Assembly: GCA_019321725.1 (NCBI GenBank)
Contig: CM033110.1
Coordinates: 9,417,278-9,481,277, forward strand
Reading direction: 5' to 3'
Length of the DNA: 64,000 bases
Origin: Paulownia fortunei
Lineage: Eukaryota; Streptophyta; Magnoliopsida; Lamiales; Paulowniaceae
Shown: positions 12,481-23,740 of the stretch, piece after piece
How positions within the stretch are numbered: the first letter of the stretch is position 1
Layout: each line of letters opens with the position of its first letter
Notes under the pieces: model-generated
What the model was told of the DNA's origin: nothing
The model's input: only the letters and a program-made list of their open reading frames with translations
The model's database searches: none
Translations under genes and position numbers: made by a program

Positions 12481-13762
12481 TATTAAGTTGGTTTTACACT
12501 TATGATTCAAATGCTTTTAGCTTAATTAGTTATTAGTTTTTAAGTGATTTTAGTGGCATTTTATGTATTTTGATTGAGGGTATTAGAAATTGAAAGAGGC
12601 ACGTTAAGGGAATTAAATAAATGAAAGAAAAATAGAAAGCTGCAAAGGAGTAGTTAGCACTGCGGCGCTATTTGTTTGGCATTACGGCACCATTTGTAGA
12701 AGAAAACTCATGTTGCGCGCGTGAAACAGGGTGCTGCGCCGAGTGTGCTATAATAAAAATATAGACCACATCACTGGGGTGCAGTTTCATGGTGCTGGGG
12801 TGCCATTCATAAAGAATTTTATGAAAGTCCAAATTTTTGTTGGGTTTTTTGGGACAAGCTATAAGTAGACGACTTACAATTCATTCCAAACACTTTTAGC
12901 ATCTTGGAGAACATAAGGAAATGGTTGGGAGCAAAGCAAATGACTCAAGAACGCACTTGAAGCCATCTGTCATATGGATATAGAGAGGATTTCTATCTTT
13001 TATTTATTGAATTCTTTACTTTATTCCTTGTCAATTCATATGATGTATCAAAAGTTATCTCTGAGTTTCCCTATATTAGTTATGAGCAAAATTCTAGTTT
13101 CTAGGGGTTAATGTAGCCAACGTTGGATCCTATGTTTTGAGATTTTTATCGTAATTCAAGTTCTTCAACTTTATTTGTGTTATTGTGATTTGAATGCAAC
13201 CTGATTACTTAGATTATTTGGAGTATAAAATTCGACATTTGAGAGAGGGGATTTTATACACGATCATAGGAGAACACAACTTAGGAATTCATACAGTTAA
13301 GAGGCTTATAAACCCTTTAAAATCTTGGGAAAGAATCTATTGAACTTTGATAAGATTTTATTTTGAGGATTTTATAGAGATATTAAAATTCAAATTAGAA
13401 TTCACAATCACTCGGCACTTGAGAGAGGGAGTAGATTACTTTAGGGATTCTTGACTTATAAACTATTCACTTGAATTTGATGAATTGGATTGATAAACAT
13501 AGGTAAAAACTAGGTGAATCAAACCTCTTGAATTGATTATCTATCAAGTGTTCGATAGTTTGCTTGAGTGAACTTTTTAGTTTATTTCTAGGATTTTAGT
13601 TTATTTCATAGCAACTCTTAATTAAATCATCTAGATAAACTTAGGATTACTATAATTTTGGTACTTAGTGGATATTTGACCTCAATTTGTGGAGACGATA
13701 CTCTATTCACCATGTTACTTAGAGTTTCACATCGTACACTTGTGGTGGGAATTCAATGAACA
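12481..13762 (+). repeat. 5' LTR of Athila-like element 2
   Basis: Begins TATTAAGTTGGTTTTA, matching the element 1 LTR start TGATAAGTTGGTTTTA, and ends ..caatgaaca seven bases before the primer-binding site. The body at 13,220-13,740 is homologous to 6,690-7,225. It holds a GC-rich patch around 12,660-12,745 ('actgcggcgct', 'gcgccgagtg') of the kind that recurs at 18.8 and 23.9 kb. No gene is visible inside. Confidence 0.7.
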
Positions 13763-13768
13763 AGTGTT

Positions 13769-13786
13769 TGGTGTCATTATCGAGGA
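13769..13786 (+). promoter_or_regulatory. Primer-binding site of element 2 (degenerate)
   Basis: TGGTGTCATTATCGAGGA matches the Athila-type PBS TGGCGCCGTTGCCGGGGA seen (one change) at 53,145, with about six substitutions, most of them C-to-T or G-to-A as expected of methylated-cytosine decay. The family primer is thought to be a tRNA; I do not assign which. Confidence 0.7.
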
Positions 13787-13893
13787 TTGATTTTTCTATT
13801 TGCATTAATATCGTTACTAAGAAGTCTTGATTTTAATATAGATTTAATTTCTATTTTTAGCAAATTTTGTTTTGTTGTTGCATGTTGAATATT

Positions 13894-15330
13894 CATGCGA
13901 AGAACTAAAAGTATTAAATTGCTTCCATTTGATCCAGAAATCAAAAGAACTCTTCAAAAATAAAGGGCAATAAGGAGAACTAAAGTTCAAGTAATGGAGA
14001 ACAAAAAACATTGAAATTTTACCACTCCACAACTGCAACCATAGAGAGCTATCTAGGATTACTTTCAACCGACCATGAATCAGAACCATTTTGGATTAGT
14101 ATGTCAACTGATTAATGGAAACAACTTTGAGCTAAAACCCGCACTCAATAGCATGGTGCAATAAAATTAGTTTGGGGGAAGTGTATTGGATGATTCGAAT
14201 GCACATCTATGTTCCTGGAGATATGCGACATGATCAAGTTGAACGGGGTTTCAGATATAGCTCTCTGACTCCATTTATTCCCATTCTCTCTTAGAGATAA
14301 GACAAGATTATGGCTATAATCTTTTGCACTGGGGAGCATCGCTAGCTGGAATGATTTGACTTAGAAGTTTGTTGGTTAGTTCTTCCACCCAGCAAGACTC
14401 TTCAATTGAATAGTGTGATAGCCCAATTCAGATAGATAGAAACCATTATATGAGGTATGGGAATGATTTAAGAATCTTCTAATAAGATGCCTGCGACACG
14501 GTTATGAGCATTGGCATCAAGTTCAGTACTTTTACAATAGACTAAATGGTCAGACGAGGATAATCATAGATGTTGCAATAGGTGGTACTTTGATGTCCAA
14601 AACTGCAAGTGATGCACATATACTGCTTGAGAAGATGGCAACCAACAACTATCAATGACCTTCTAAGAGATCATCCGTTAAGAAGGTAGTTGGGGTTCTT
14701 GAGCTAGATCCTTTAACTTCTCTTGCTATGTAAGTTTTTGCATTGTCAAATCAATTTGCAGCATGGACTACCAAAGGAATACCTTAAGGAGGTGACATTA
14801 ATTCACCTCCTCGCATGCCTTTCATGCAAAAGAGTCTAATGAACAAGTCAATTTCGTGAACAACAGGAACTTCAATTATAGGGACAATCAGTTGCCTAGT
14901 CATTATCATTTGGGACTACGCAATCATGAAAATTTATCTTATGGGAACAACAGGAATGTGTTTCAACCTCCTCTAGGCCACAACAATCCATCCAACTCTA
15001 ACAATCAAGGGGGTGAGAAAAATTTATCCTTAAAGGTTGTGCTCAATATTTTCATTGGTGAGACGAGAACCAGATTTAATTATGATAAAGCTAAGCTTGA
15101 TAATATTGAGAACCAGATTGGACAGTTGGCGTCAAGTGTAAGAGCCCAGATAACTAGTGTGGTGATGCAGATCAAGTCTTTGGAGACCCAAACCGGGTAG
15201 TTAGCTACAACAGTAAGTGCCCAGCAACAAAAAAAAATTCAAGTGATAATGAGGCCAATCCCAGATAGTATTACAAGGCGATATAGCTTAGGAGTGAAAC
15301 GAAGTAGAAAAGTCTAGAATTGCAGAAGTC
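13894..15330 (+). pseudogene. Athila-type gag, heavily decayed (element 2)
   Basis: Starts with ATG at 13,894 (MRRTKSIKLLPFDPEI), a typical Athila gag opening, and keeps short recognisable blocks such as NNFELKPALNSMV near 14,125 and a C-terminal stretch (open 14,856-15,200) with an asparagine-rich, low-complexity composition and NIENQIGQLAS. Many stops and shifts separate the pieces. Gag forms the particle; no intact product is possible. Confidence 0.7.
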
Positions 15331-15719
15331 CACTATTGATAGGCCTCAAACTCACTCGCCCATTCAAAGTCCATAAGTAGAACCATCAAAATAAGAGGAG
15401 ATTCAGCATGATGAGTAAATAGGGACTGAGAAGCAAAATCTATTTCTAATTTTGAAATTCCTTCTAATGTTAGTGTTCCCCTCCCTTCTTCTCAAAGATT
15501 CCAAAATAAAAAGTTAGATGCTCAATTTGATAAATTTTCATAAATCTTTAAGAAATTCACATTAATATCCCTTTTGCAGATGTCTCAAAGCAAATGTTGA
15601 ATTATGCAAAATTAATGAAGGGGTGATGTCAAAAAAAAAAGAAAATTGGTGGACTTCGAGACAGTTAAACTTACAGAGGAATGTAGTGCTATTATTCAAA
15701 AAAAGCCACCTTAGAAGTT

Positions 15720-16388
15720 AAAAGATCTAGGGAGTTTTACTATTCCTTGCACAATAAAAGGTTCTTTCTTTGATAATGTACTATGTGATCTTGAACAAAC
15801 ATTAATTTGATGCTACTTTCTATTTTTAGGAAATTAGGTATAGGGAAACTGAAGCCATCCACCATCACCTCACAACTAACAAATATGTCGCTTTCCTATT
15901 CAAGAGAAATGATTGAAGATGTCTTGGTGAAGGTGGATAAGTTTATATTTCCAGTAGCTTTTTTGGTGCTTGACATGGAAGAAGATCAAGAGATTCCTCT
16001 GATTCTTGGATGACCATTCATTCCCACCGATAGAGAATTGATGTATGTGCAGTATAGGGAGTTAAATTTAAGAGTCAATGAAGATCAAGTGATGTTCAAC
16101 ATCTACCGAGCTATGAGATTTCAAGAAAAATCCAACACTTGCAACATGATAGACATTATAGAGCAGTGCTTGCAAACCCACATAATCAAACACTTACCCA
16201 AAGACCCCTTAGAAAGATGCCTTGTTCTCTCCATGACACAAAGTATTGATTATTTGGTTGATGATGAGGATTTGGTACATTATATGTTTTCTCTTGATGC
16301 ATTACAAGTCCATAAGAATAATAAACGTTCATTGGAAAAGTTGGGAGATTCAGCTACTAAGGAAACACAAAAGCAGTACCAAAATTGA
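15720..16388 (+). pseudogene. Gypsy protease region (element 2)
   Basis: Homologous to 275-775: frames at 15,807-16,013 (FRKLGIGKLKPSTIT, then VDKFIFPVAFLVLDMEED) and 16,038-16,388 (LNLRVNEDQVMFNIYRAM). The active-site segment just before 15,807 is frameshifted ('cttgaacaaacattaatttg', compare DLGASIN), so the catalytic motif is lost. A TGA replaces the Gly-X-Pro-Phe segment at about 16,011. Confidence 0.75.
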
Positions 16389-16389
16389 A

Positions 16390-17880
16390 GGAGCTTCCTA
16401 AACACCTCTCGTATGAATTTTTAGGTAAGAATGACATATATCTGGTAATAGTTTCTCCCTCTCTATCTCCTTCAAAATTGGAAAAATTGCTTGGTGTAAA
16501 TCTTCTTTAGGATGGGCTATTTCAAATTTGAAAGGCATTAGTCTCTACATTGTGATGCATAAGATTTTGATGGAGGATACAACCCTTTAATTGAGCATCA
16601 AAGACATCTCAATCCTGAATAAAAGAAGTTGTATGAGTCAAAGTTTTAAAATGGCTAAAGACATGGATTATTTACGTTGTTTTAGATAGTTCTTAGGTTA
16701 GTCCAGTTCAAGTTGTTATAAAAAAAGGAGGGTATGTCTATAGTTAGGAATGAAAATAGTGAGCTTATCTCTACCAAGTCCGTAACTAGGTGGCTAGTGT
16801 TTATTTACTATAACAAACTAAATAAAGCTACTCGCAAGGATCATTTTCCCCTCCCCTTTATTGATCAGATTTTAGATCGTCTACCAGGACACTAATACTA
16901 CTATTTTTCTTGATGGTTATTCGTGGTGTAACCAAATTTCCATTGTCCACGAAGACCAAGAGAAAATGATATTTACTTGTCCATATGGTACATTTGCCTT
17001 TCGCAGGATGCCCTTTAGGTTATGTAATGCTCCAACCACTTTTTAGAGATGTATGATAGTCATCTTCCACAACATGGTAGAAGAGATCATGGAGGTTTTC
17101 ATGGATTATTTCTCTATTTTTTGTTCTTTCTGTGAAATTGTCTGTATAATCTTTCTCTTGTTTTGCAGAGATGCGAAAAGACTAACTTAGTCCTCAATTG
17201 GAAAAATGCCATTTCATGGTAAAAGATGGCATAGTTCTATGTCACTGAGTATCATCTGTGGGGCTATAAATAGATTATGCTAAAATATTGGCCATTAAGA
17301 GACCTCCACCACTAATTAGTGTGAATGTTATTCAAAGCTTTCTTGGGCATGTTGGATTCTATAGGAGATTTATTCAAAAATTGTTAAACCTTTATGTAAT
17401 CTCTTGGAAAAAGATGTGCCTTTTAATTTTTATGATTTTTCTTTACAGGCTTTGAGCAAATAAAAAAGGCACTCATATAAGCCCCTATCATGGTGGTACC
17501 CGATTGGATCCAACCATTTGAGCACATGTGCGATGCAAGTGACTATGCAGTAGGAGCATGTTGGGCAAAAGATGGGATAAGATCTCTCAGGCCATCTATT
17601 ATGCAAGTCGGACCCTGGATAGTTCACAACAAAATTACAGGATAACTGAGAAGAAGATGCTGGCTATAGTGTTTTCTTTTGATAAATTTCATGCATATCT
17701 TGTGGGTGCCAAGATCATTGTTTTATTGATAATGTAGCAATTAGGTACCTATTTTCCAGGAAGGATACCAAGCGATAGTTGATTTAGTGGATTTGTTACT
17801 CCAAGTGTTTGATCTCGAGATTCATGAGAAGAAGGGCAGTGAGAATATGAGAGTAGAAAATCTATCCTATTTGGAGCATG
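16390..17880 (+). pseudogene. Gypsy RT and RNase H (element 2, decayed)
   Basis: RT relics: KATRKDHFPLPFIDQILDRL near 16,820-16,880, FRRMPFRLCNAPTTF near 17,000, then VFMDYFSIF near 17,095, where the usual Asp-Asp of MDDF has become Asp-Tyr. RNase H relics follow at 17,480-17,750 (MVVPDWIQPFE, DASDYAVGA, ITEKKMLAIVF). Every block needs a frame change from the last. Same family as element 1. Confidence 0.75.
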
Positions 17881-18049
17881 AGTGTGAGGATGTAGGAGCA
17901 CACATTCAAGAGTCATTTCTAGATTAGCTCATTTTAGTAGTTGAGGCGAGACTTTCATGGTATGCTGATTTCATTAATTATCTCGTGGGTGGAGTCTTGC
18001 CTATGGGTATATTATCCCATCAAAAGAAAAAAAAAATTGCACGATGTCA

Positions 18050-18780
18050 AGTCTTATTTGTGGGATGACCATTGCTTTTCAAGTGGTGCAATGATTTTAT
18101 GATTATGTGGTGTATGCTTAAGGAGGAGACTGAGATGATTTTGCGACACTGTCATTCATCTCCTTATGGTGGTCATTTCGGGCCTACTCGAACCACCACA
18201 AAGGTATTTTAATATGGATTTTATTATTTAAAGATTGTTATGCTTTTGAGTAGACTTACGATTGATGCCAATGGGTTTTACACAACGTCATGAGCTTCCA
18301 TTGACAAATATGATGGAGGTTGAGCTTTTTTATGTTTGGGGGATCGACTTTATAGGACTCTTCCCTCCATCTTTCGGGCATAGCTACATCCTACTTGTTG
18401 TAGACTATATCTCAAAATAGGTGAAAGCCATCGCCACGTCAACCAATGATGCTAATATAGTGTTGAAGTTTATACACAACCATATATTCACACATTTCGA
18501 CATTCCTACGCTAATAGTTAGTGATGAAGGTACATATTTTTGCAATAAATTATTTAATAACCTTATTTCTAAGTATGGTGTGAAGCATAAGGTAGCACTT
18601 TCACACCATCCACAATCCAATGAGTAAGCTGAAATCTCAAACTGTGAAGTTAAGTAAATCCTTGAAAAGACGATAAGTACGAATCGCAATGATTGGACAC
18701 ATAAATTGGATGATGCACTCTAGGCCAATCACACAACTTACAAGACACCTATTGGTATGTCACCATACTAGTTAGGGCAC
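18050..18780 (+). pseudogene. Gypsy integrase, truncated into a GC-rich repeat (element 2)
   Basis: HCHSSPYGGHFGPT marks the zinc module at about 18,148-18,190; the CxxC half is lost by deletion near 18,250. Core blocks: WGIDFIGLFPPS (about 18,338), DEGTYFCNKLFNNLISKYG in the open piece 18,421-18,627, and the third acidic block before a stop near 18,628. The coding homology ends at 'ggtatgtcaccata' near 18,770 and runs directly into GC-rich repeat, so the C-terminus is absent. Confidence 0.75.
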
Positions 18781-18802
18781 CGAGGCACGATAGAAAACTA
18801 AA
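18633..18802 (+). repeat. 170-bp integrase-end/GC-repeat chimera, copy A
   Basis: Equal in length and about 95% identical by eye (roughly nine differences) to 22,787-22,956. Both copies contain the integrase tail fused to the same GC-rich sequence (gggcaccgaggcacga), so the fusion predates the duplication. Confidence 0.85.
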
Positions 18803-18985
18803 GCAAAACAGGGCATTACAGTACGATAAAAAACTATACCTATAGTGCCCCAGTGTGATACAGGGCATCGCGGTGTAAGTAAAAATAGAGGTCAATGCAC
18901 CCCAGTATGAGACTGAGCACCCTGGTGCGATTCCAAGCATAGAAACAATACTACAACACTATTTACTTAGCGTTGCGGCATGATT
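18775..18985. repeat. 52-bp GC-rich minisatellite, about 3 units
   Basis: Units beginning 'acagggcat', 'acagggcat' and 'actgagcac' start at 18,808, 18,860 and 18,912, exactly 52 bp apart, with shared internal wording 'gccccagtgtgat / accccagtatgag'. A partial unit precedes them. A similar motif vocabulary occurs at 23,880-24,060 and in the 5' LTR at 12,660-12,745. Confidence 0.7.
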
Positions 18986-19734
18986 ACGAGTCAAATAAAA
19001 ATAACTAAAAGGGCAGTGGAACATATTTCATTTTACAACTCTTTTTTCCCCTTCTCTCGCATGCACACACACAAGAACGAGCCCTATCCTTCTTTTCCCC
19101 CATTCAATTCCATTCACACACATACTACACTCATATTACATCTTCTAGTTACATTCGTTTTATTTCTTTTCTAGTTGTTTTTTTATTGATAGTCACTTGT
19201 CACTTGCTTTGGATTTTTGATTTTGTGTTTTCTGGTTTGGTTTGGTTGATGAAATATTATAGTTTTGATTCGGGTAGTTGTAGAGATGTGAAATATGAGG
19301 TTAGGGTATATCTAATTTATTATGATTTGGGGGCTTTGAAAGCATTCTCACCACCTATTTGCTGAAATGCCCGAACTACGGGTATAAGCTTCGCATGTCA
19401 TTTTCTTCTCATAAAAGTATATAATCTTCTTCAGGTTGCTAATTTGCACCTTTCTAGTATGTGCACTATTAATGTGTGCCCCTTCTTTGTCACTATTAAT
19501 GCAATTAACCCTATGTGCGACCAAGCGTATGAGGAGATGTCTATTGGTACCATTGTCGACATATCTCTATCATGGTCTTGCCTATTCTTATTATCGTATT
19601 CATTTGCAACTTGTTGCAAACATTATGGTTGTTTTGCTTTCTTGATAAGTGTTAGTTTTTTGGTTAATTACGGTTATGCCGGTGCTTTACTTGTGTCTTT
19701 TTTTTTGTATAATATTTATTAATCACCCAAACTA
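18986..19734. other. Non-coding leader-like sequence in the element 2 mosaic
   Basis: CA-rich and pyrimidine-rich sequence with no supported gene. Small open frames on both strands at 19,431-19,722 have no recognisable content. It lies between the minisatellite and the env-position ORF. Confidence 0.4.
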
Positions 19735-20905
19735 GATAAGAAGGGCAAGGGCAAGGGTAAGGCCACCAGTTCTACTTCATATAATAGAGTTATTTTATGA
19801 GTGAAAATGTTGAACGTCGCTACCATAGCCTCCTCATGAAGAAGAGTTTGATTTCAAAATGAGGTTTTGATCTCATCAACTGGTTGCAAGGCCATATTAT
19901 GCATATGATTGAGGCTCGAGAGTGGGAGATATTTGTTGCTCAGCTCGAGGCTGCTATCATTTTTGTGATGATGGAGTTTTATGCCAATACACTATAACAT
20001 TGGCACAAGAAAGTTTTTGTAAGGGGCAAGACTATATCCTTCCATAACATGTTATCAATGAGTTTTAGCATTCACTGGATATTGAGGAATTAGTACACCA
20101 CCCTCCTTCGTGATTATGATAACTAGCAGATCATTTGCATACTATACCGCTTAGGGACTTGGTGGAAGGCATCCAGCCAACAAGTCTCAGCTGCTCTTTC
20201 GTTCCCTACCAATGCTCTTAGTATTTTTAGCAGGACTTGGCACTACTTTATTTGTGCCAAACTTATGACCACAAGACATCAAAGTGATGTGACTCAGGTC
20301 TATGCATTACTGTTATATGCTATCACCCAGCATCTGAGCATTAATGTCTATCATATTACTTATAACTCAATTCTATACACAATACAGGGTACCACGATGG
20401 GTGGTTTGCCATATCCATATTTTGATATGTGGCCTGTGTCATGATGCGGGTGTTGAGTGGGGCCCCGAGGAGCTTTTACAGCACCCGAACAATGTGTTAG
20501 ACTACAACATTACTATGCACTTTATATCTTAGAAAGGTGCTCCACCACATCCTTCTGGTGTTGGGATTATTATGGAGGAATAGGCTAACGTACCAGAGGA
20601 TACTACTGCACAAGCACCAGTAGTTGTTGTTGTTCTTTCCTCTTCCTCAGCACCACCATTGGAGCATGTAGCACCATCTCATTCCACAGCTCCACCAGTG
20701 GCCCTATATCCGACCCTAACCTTTGTTAGGAAGTTGTTGCCCTTCTTAGTGAGGTCTATCAGGCTTGGCAGCCTATTATATGTATGCCTTAGAACCTGAC
20801 CATGCTTTCACTCAGTACCTCCAGTAGAACACGCTTGACATTCACTTTCCTTTGCCACCAGTGCTTCTGCCATCCTCTTTGGACGATAAGAATACGTCCT
20901 TCTCC
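19735..20905 (+). pseudogene. Env-position ORF, 'putative plant transposon protein' type, decayed
   Basis: Reading across stops gives a lysine/glycine-rich start (KKGKGKGK.. near 19,738), then ERRYHSLL (about 19,812), MMEFYANT (about 19,972), FVRGKTISF (about 20,014), WHYFICAKLMTTRHQSDVT (about 20,240) and YALLLYAITQHLSINVYHI (about 20,300). This succession (FYAN, VRGK, WxxFIxAxLMPTxHxSDVT, LLYAI..SIN) is the domain found in plant retrotransposon ORFs at the env position of Athila-like elements; that family identification is from memory. Function is unknown. Several in-frame stops make it a pseudogene. Confidence 0.6.
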
Positions 20906-22084
20906 CAATGATATGTACCTTTTTCAGGAAAGTCCTCTATTTTTCATTTTCTATGATTCATTGAGGACAATGTCTCATTTAGGTTTGGGGGGTGTTTGAC
21001 TTTGTTGTGATTATTGTGGTCATGATAGTTGATTATTCATTTGTTTTTATTTGAAAAAAATGTATTTTTGAGTTGTCCTTATGCTGAATCATTGTAGCCA
21101 ATGATGAAATTTGATTCCCTGAGTGATAACTTATTGGAATTGTTTTATGTTGTTTATGTTTGAGTACTCAATATATGTGTTGGCTTAACTTGGTTTGTGA
21201 CTCTTGATTTTTACAAGCACTAGTTGTTTATCGAATTAAGTTTATTTACTTAGAGAAAGTTTATACAGGACGATAACTTTGTAGATGATCCACAAAAATC
21301 TAGATCATTGGTCGAGGCAAAATCCTAGGTGATATGGTGTTATGGAGATGATCTAGGCCATTTTTAGACTAATAGAGCCTATAAAGCCAACTCGTATATC
21401 AATTATCCCTAGTGTCTCCTTGTGAACCTATTGAAGTCTTTTTCTTTGATAACCGACACTCATTCCATAAATCTCATATATTTGTCTCAACAATTTATAT
21501 TGCACACAAGCATAAAAGTTTTTCATAAAGCTAATTAAGTAACACTACAAACCTTGTATTTCATCAATCTAGTCACAAATTCCGAACGTGTGTGTGGTGT
21601 TGTCAAATTCAAGCTTCATAGCATGCATTCTTAGTGAATTATACAACCAATGACTCTCATGATCTAAGCAAAGAGGTTTTAGGTGTCCCATAGGCTTGCT
21701 TTTCATATACCTTCTCCACTAATGTAGAAACTAGAAACTTAGATCAAAAGAACTTCAATAAACTTGTAACGTAAAACCTAGGTATTAGCTACCAAGGAAA
21801 GGTAGGGATAATGCAAAGCAAGAGAACATAATATGTTTCACATAAAACTTCACTCTCCTTCTTTCTTTTCTCTTCCCCACTTCTCTTTCTTTTTGGAATT
21901 CATGCTTTTCTTTTCTTTTATTTTTCAATACTTTTTCTTCTTCTTTTCTTTTCTCTTTTTTTTTCATGAATCCCACAACTTCAATTCATATTCTTTTGCT
22001 TTCACAACACCAAGCTTATTTCTTTTTTATCTTCACAGGTTGTGATGACATTTTTCACATCTTTTATACTTATATACCCAATTG
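20906..22084 (+). other. Spacer downstream of the env-position ORF (element 2)
   Basis: Contains 'ggaaagtcctct' and 'attgaggacaatg' followed by a G-rich tract at about 20,980-20,996, paralleling 4,023-4,091 in element 1. The stretch 21,340-21,440 is homologous to 4,440-4,540. A pyrimidine-rich run at 21,850-21,965 gives long spurious frames on both strands. No gene. Confidence 0.6.
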
Positions 22085-22786
22085 AAAAATAATATTTTAT
22101 TGGATCAAAGAAACATCACAATTAGAAAAAAAGGGTCATTTTTGCCTAAGTCCATCATGTGTAGATTAAAATATATGCAAGAAATCACTTGAACTTTATA
22201 AGTGATTGTTGGGCTTGCATTAAATTCAAAATAAGCATGTTCCACACTTCTGCAGTTTTCGTATTTTAGGCATAAATCTATGTTCAAAATCTCTATGGAC
22301 ATGAATCTTACTTCATTTAAAATTCAAGAGACAAAACTACAACTTTGATGTTGGAAACTTGCCCAATTCAGTCTTGATTATAGCAGAAAATTCGTCTAAG
22401 TGTATGTATTGGAAATAATCTATCTATACTGATACATTTTTTTAAATCAAGCATAATTTCCCCCCTAGTAGTTGGAATTAGGTGATTCAAGTTGGAAAAT
22501 GAAGCTAACAGACAAATACACAACTTTCATGTTGATCAGATTTCCAGAATCAGCTGATTTCATGGAGAAAAATATATGACAAAATTTGGATCTGAAAAGA
22601 ACATGTGAATTTAGAGCATATATAAAGTAAATTTGGAGTGCATTTGGAGTGAATTTGGAGATGCCAATTTAGGCACTCTTCTACTGTAAATAAGGGCTTT
22701 TGGATGTCATTGAGGACACACAAAAACCCTTAGAAGGGGAAAAAAGCTTTATTGTTGTCATTCTTTAGGTTATGTTTTGTAGTAGT
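22085..22786 (+). repeat. Internal fragment of an element-3-family LTR
   Basis: Closely resembles 61,965-62,651 of the 3' LTR of element 3 and 52,084-52,735 of its 5' LTR, including 'gggtcatttttgcctaagtc' and 'gtgaatttggagatgcc'. Both ends are internal to that LTR: it starts inside it and stops at 'agtagtaat', where integrase sequence begins. So it is a recombinant fragment, not a solo LTR. Confidence 0.75.
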
Positions 22787-22956
22787 AATCTCAAACTATG
22801 AATTTAAGCAAATCCTTGAGAAGACGATAAGTACGAATCGCAATGATTGGACACACAAATTGGATGATGCACTCTAGACCTATCACACAACTTATAAGAC
22901 ACCTATTGGTATGTCACCATACTAGTTAGGGCACCGAGGCACGACAGAAAACTAAA
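22787..22956 (+). repeat. 170-bp integrase-end/GC-repeat chimera, copy B
   Basis: Second copy of 18,633-18,802, 4,154 bp downstream and in the same orientation. It is flanked by an LTR fragment on the left and by an element 3'-end spacer (gcttgaggacaagcaaaag, about 22,986) on the right. Confidence 0.85.
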
Positions 22957-23031
22957 ACCACTACATCTAGTTTGATTTTCAATTTTGCTTGAGGACAAGC
23001 AAAAGATAAGTTTGAGGGTAGTTTTTTTTCA

Positions 23032-23740
23032 ATTAAAGTTGTCTTGCATAGATGGGGTTTAGGCATGGACCCCTACCCATTTATTTTGATTGTTAAAATA
23101 ATACAGAAGATGGAAAATGCATTAGAAATGTAAATAAGGAGTACTACTCCCTTATACATGAATGACATTAAAATCTAAAACTAGGTAAGTTCCATCTATC
23201 AAGTCTAATAAAGCCAGACAACTCCTTGGGTAATTGTGATGCTGAAATAATGTTTGAACTCTCCTCAAGAACAACCTTGTTTGCTAGCCAGTTTGCAGCC
23301 TGGTTCCTTCCCTAAATATGTGTGAAATGGTAAGCTGCATTTGATGTTTCAAAAATTGAAATTTGGAAATAAGATGTTACATCCTCCAGTTGCCTCAGTT
23401 ACGGCCTGCTAAGAGGTGTATAATAGTTTGGGCATCTACCTCCATCTATACCTTGCAAATACCTTTACTAGCATAAAGATCCAAGCCCTCAATAATGGCA
23501 GATAACTCAGAAAAGTGTGTGTTTCCTCTCCTAGAAAGACATAATGATCCAATATGATCCCTTCCTAGTCCACCTGCTCTAGCTCTTCTTGGGTTGCCTT
23601 CGCTTGATCCATCACATAGTTTAACCCACTCCAATTAAGGTTTGAGCCAATGAACAATTCTAACTTGAGGATTAAGCCTTCTATATGGTTGAAAGCCCCA
23701 TGATTCTGCACATTTTCCGACCCTCTTTATAACATCAAAT
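23032..23740 (-). mobile_element. 5'-truncated LINE-type remnant with RNase H
   Basis: The minus-strand frame 23,634-23,446 begins with VKLCDGSSEGNPRRARAGG and continues LSAIIEGLDLYASKG: an RNase H fold of the kind at the C-terminus of plant LINE ORF2 (usual wording LNTDGSxxGNPGxAGxGGxxRD). Further relics down to about 23,290 resemble the HIFREGNxxADWLAN block. A run of eight T at 23,032-23,039, a poly(A) when read on the minus strand, marks the 3' end. The usual first catalytic Asp is kept (CDGS). Inserted at the junction between a purine tract and the 3' LTR. A host RNase H-like gene fragment is less likely. Confidence 0.65.

Noticed and set aside
23446..23634. Host RNase H-like gene
   Set aside because: Short, single fragment with a poly(A)-like end on the same strand and no exons around it; a LINE ORF2 tail fits better.
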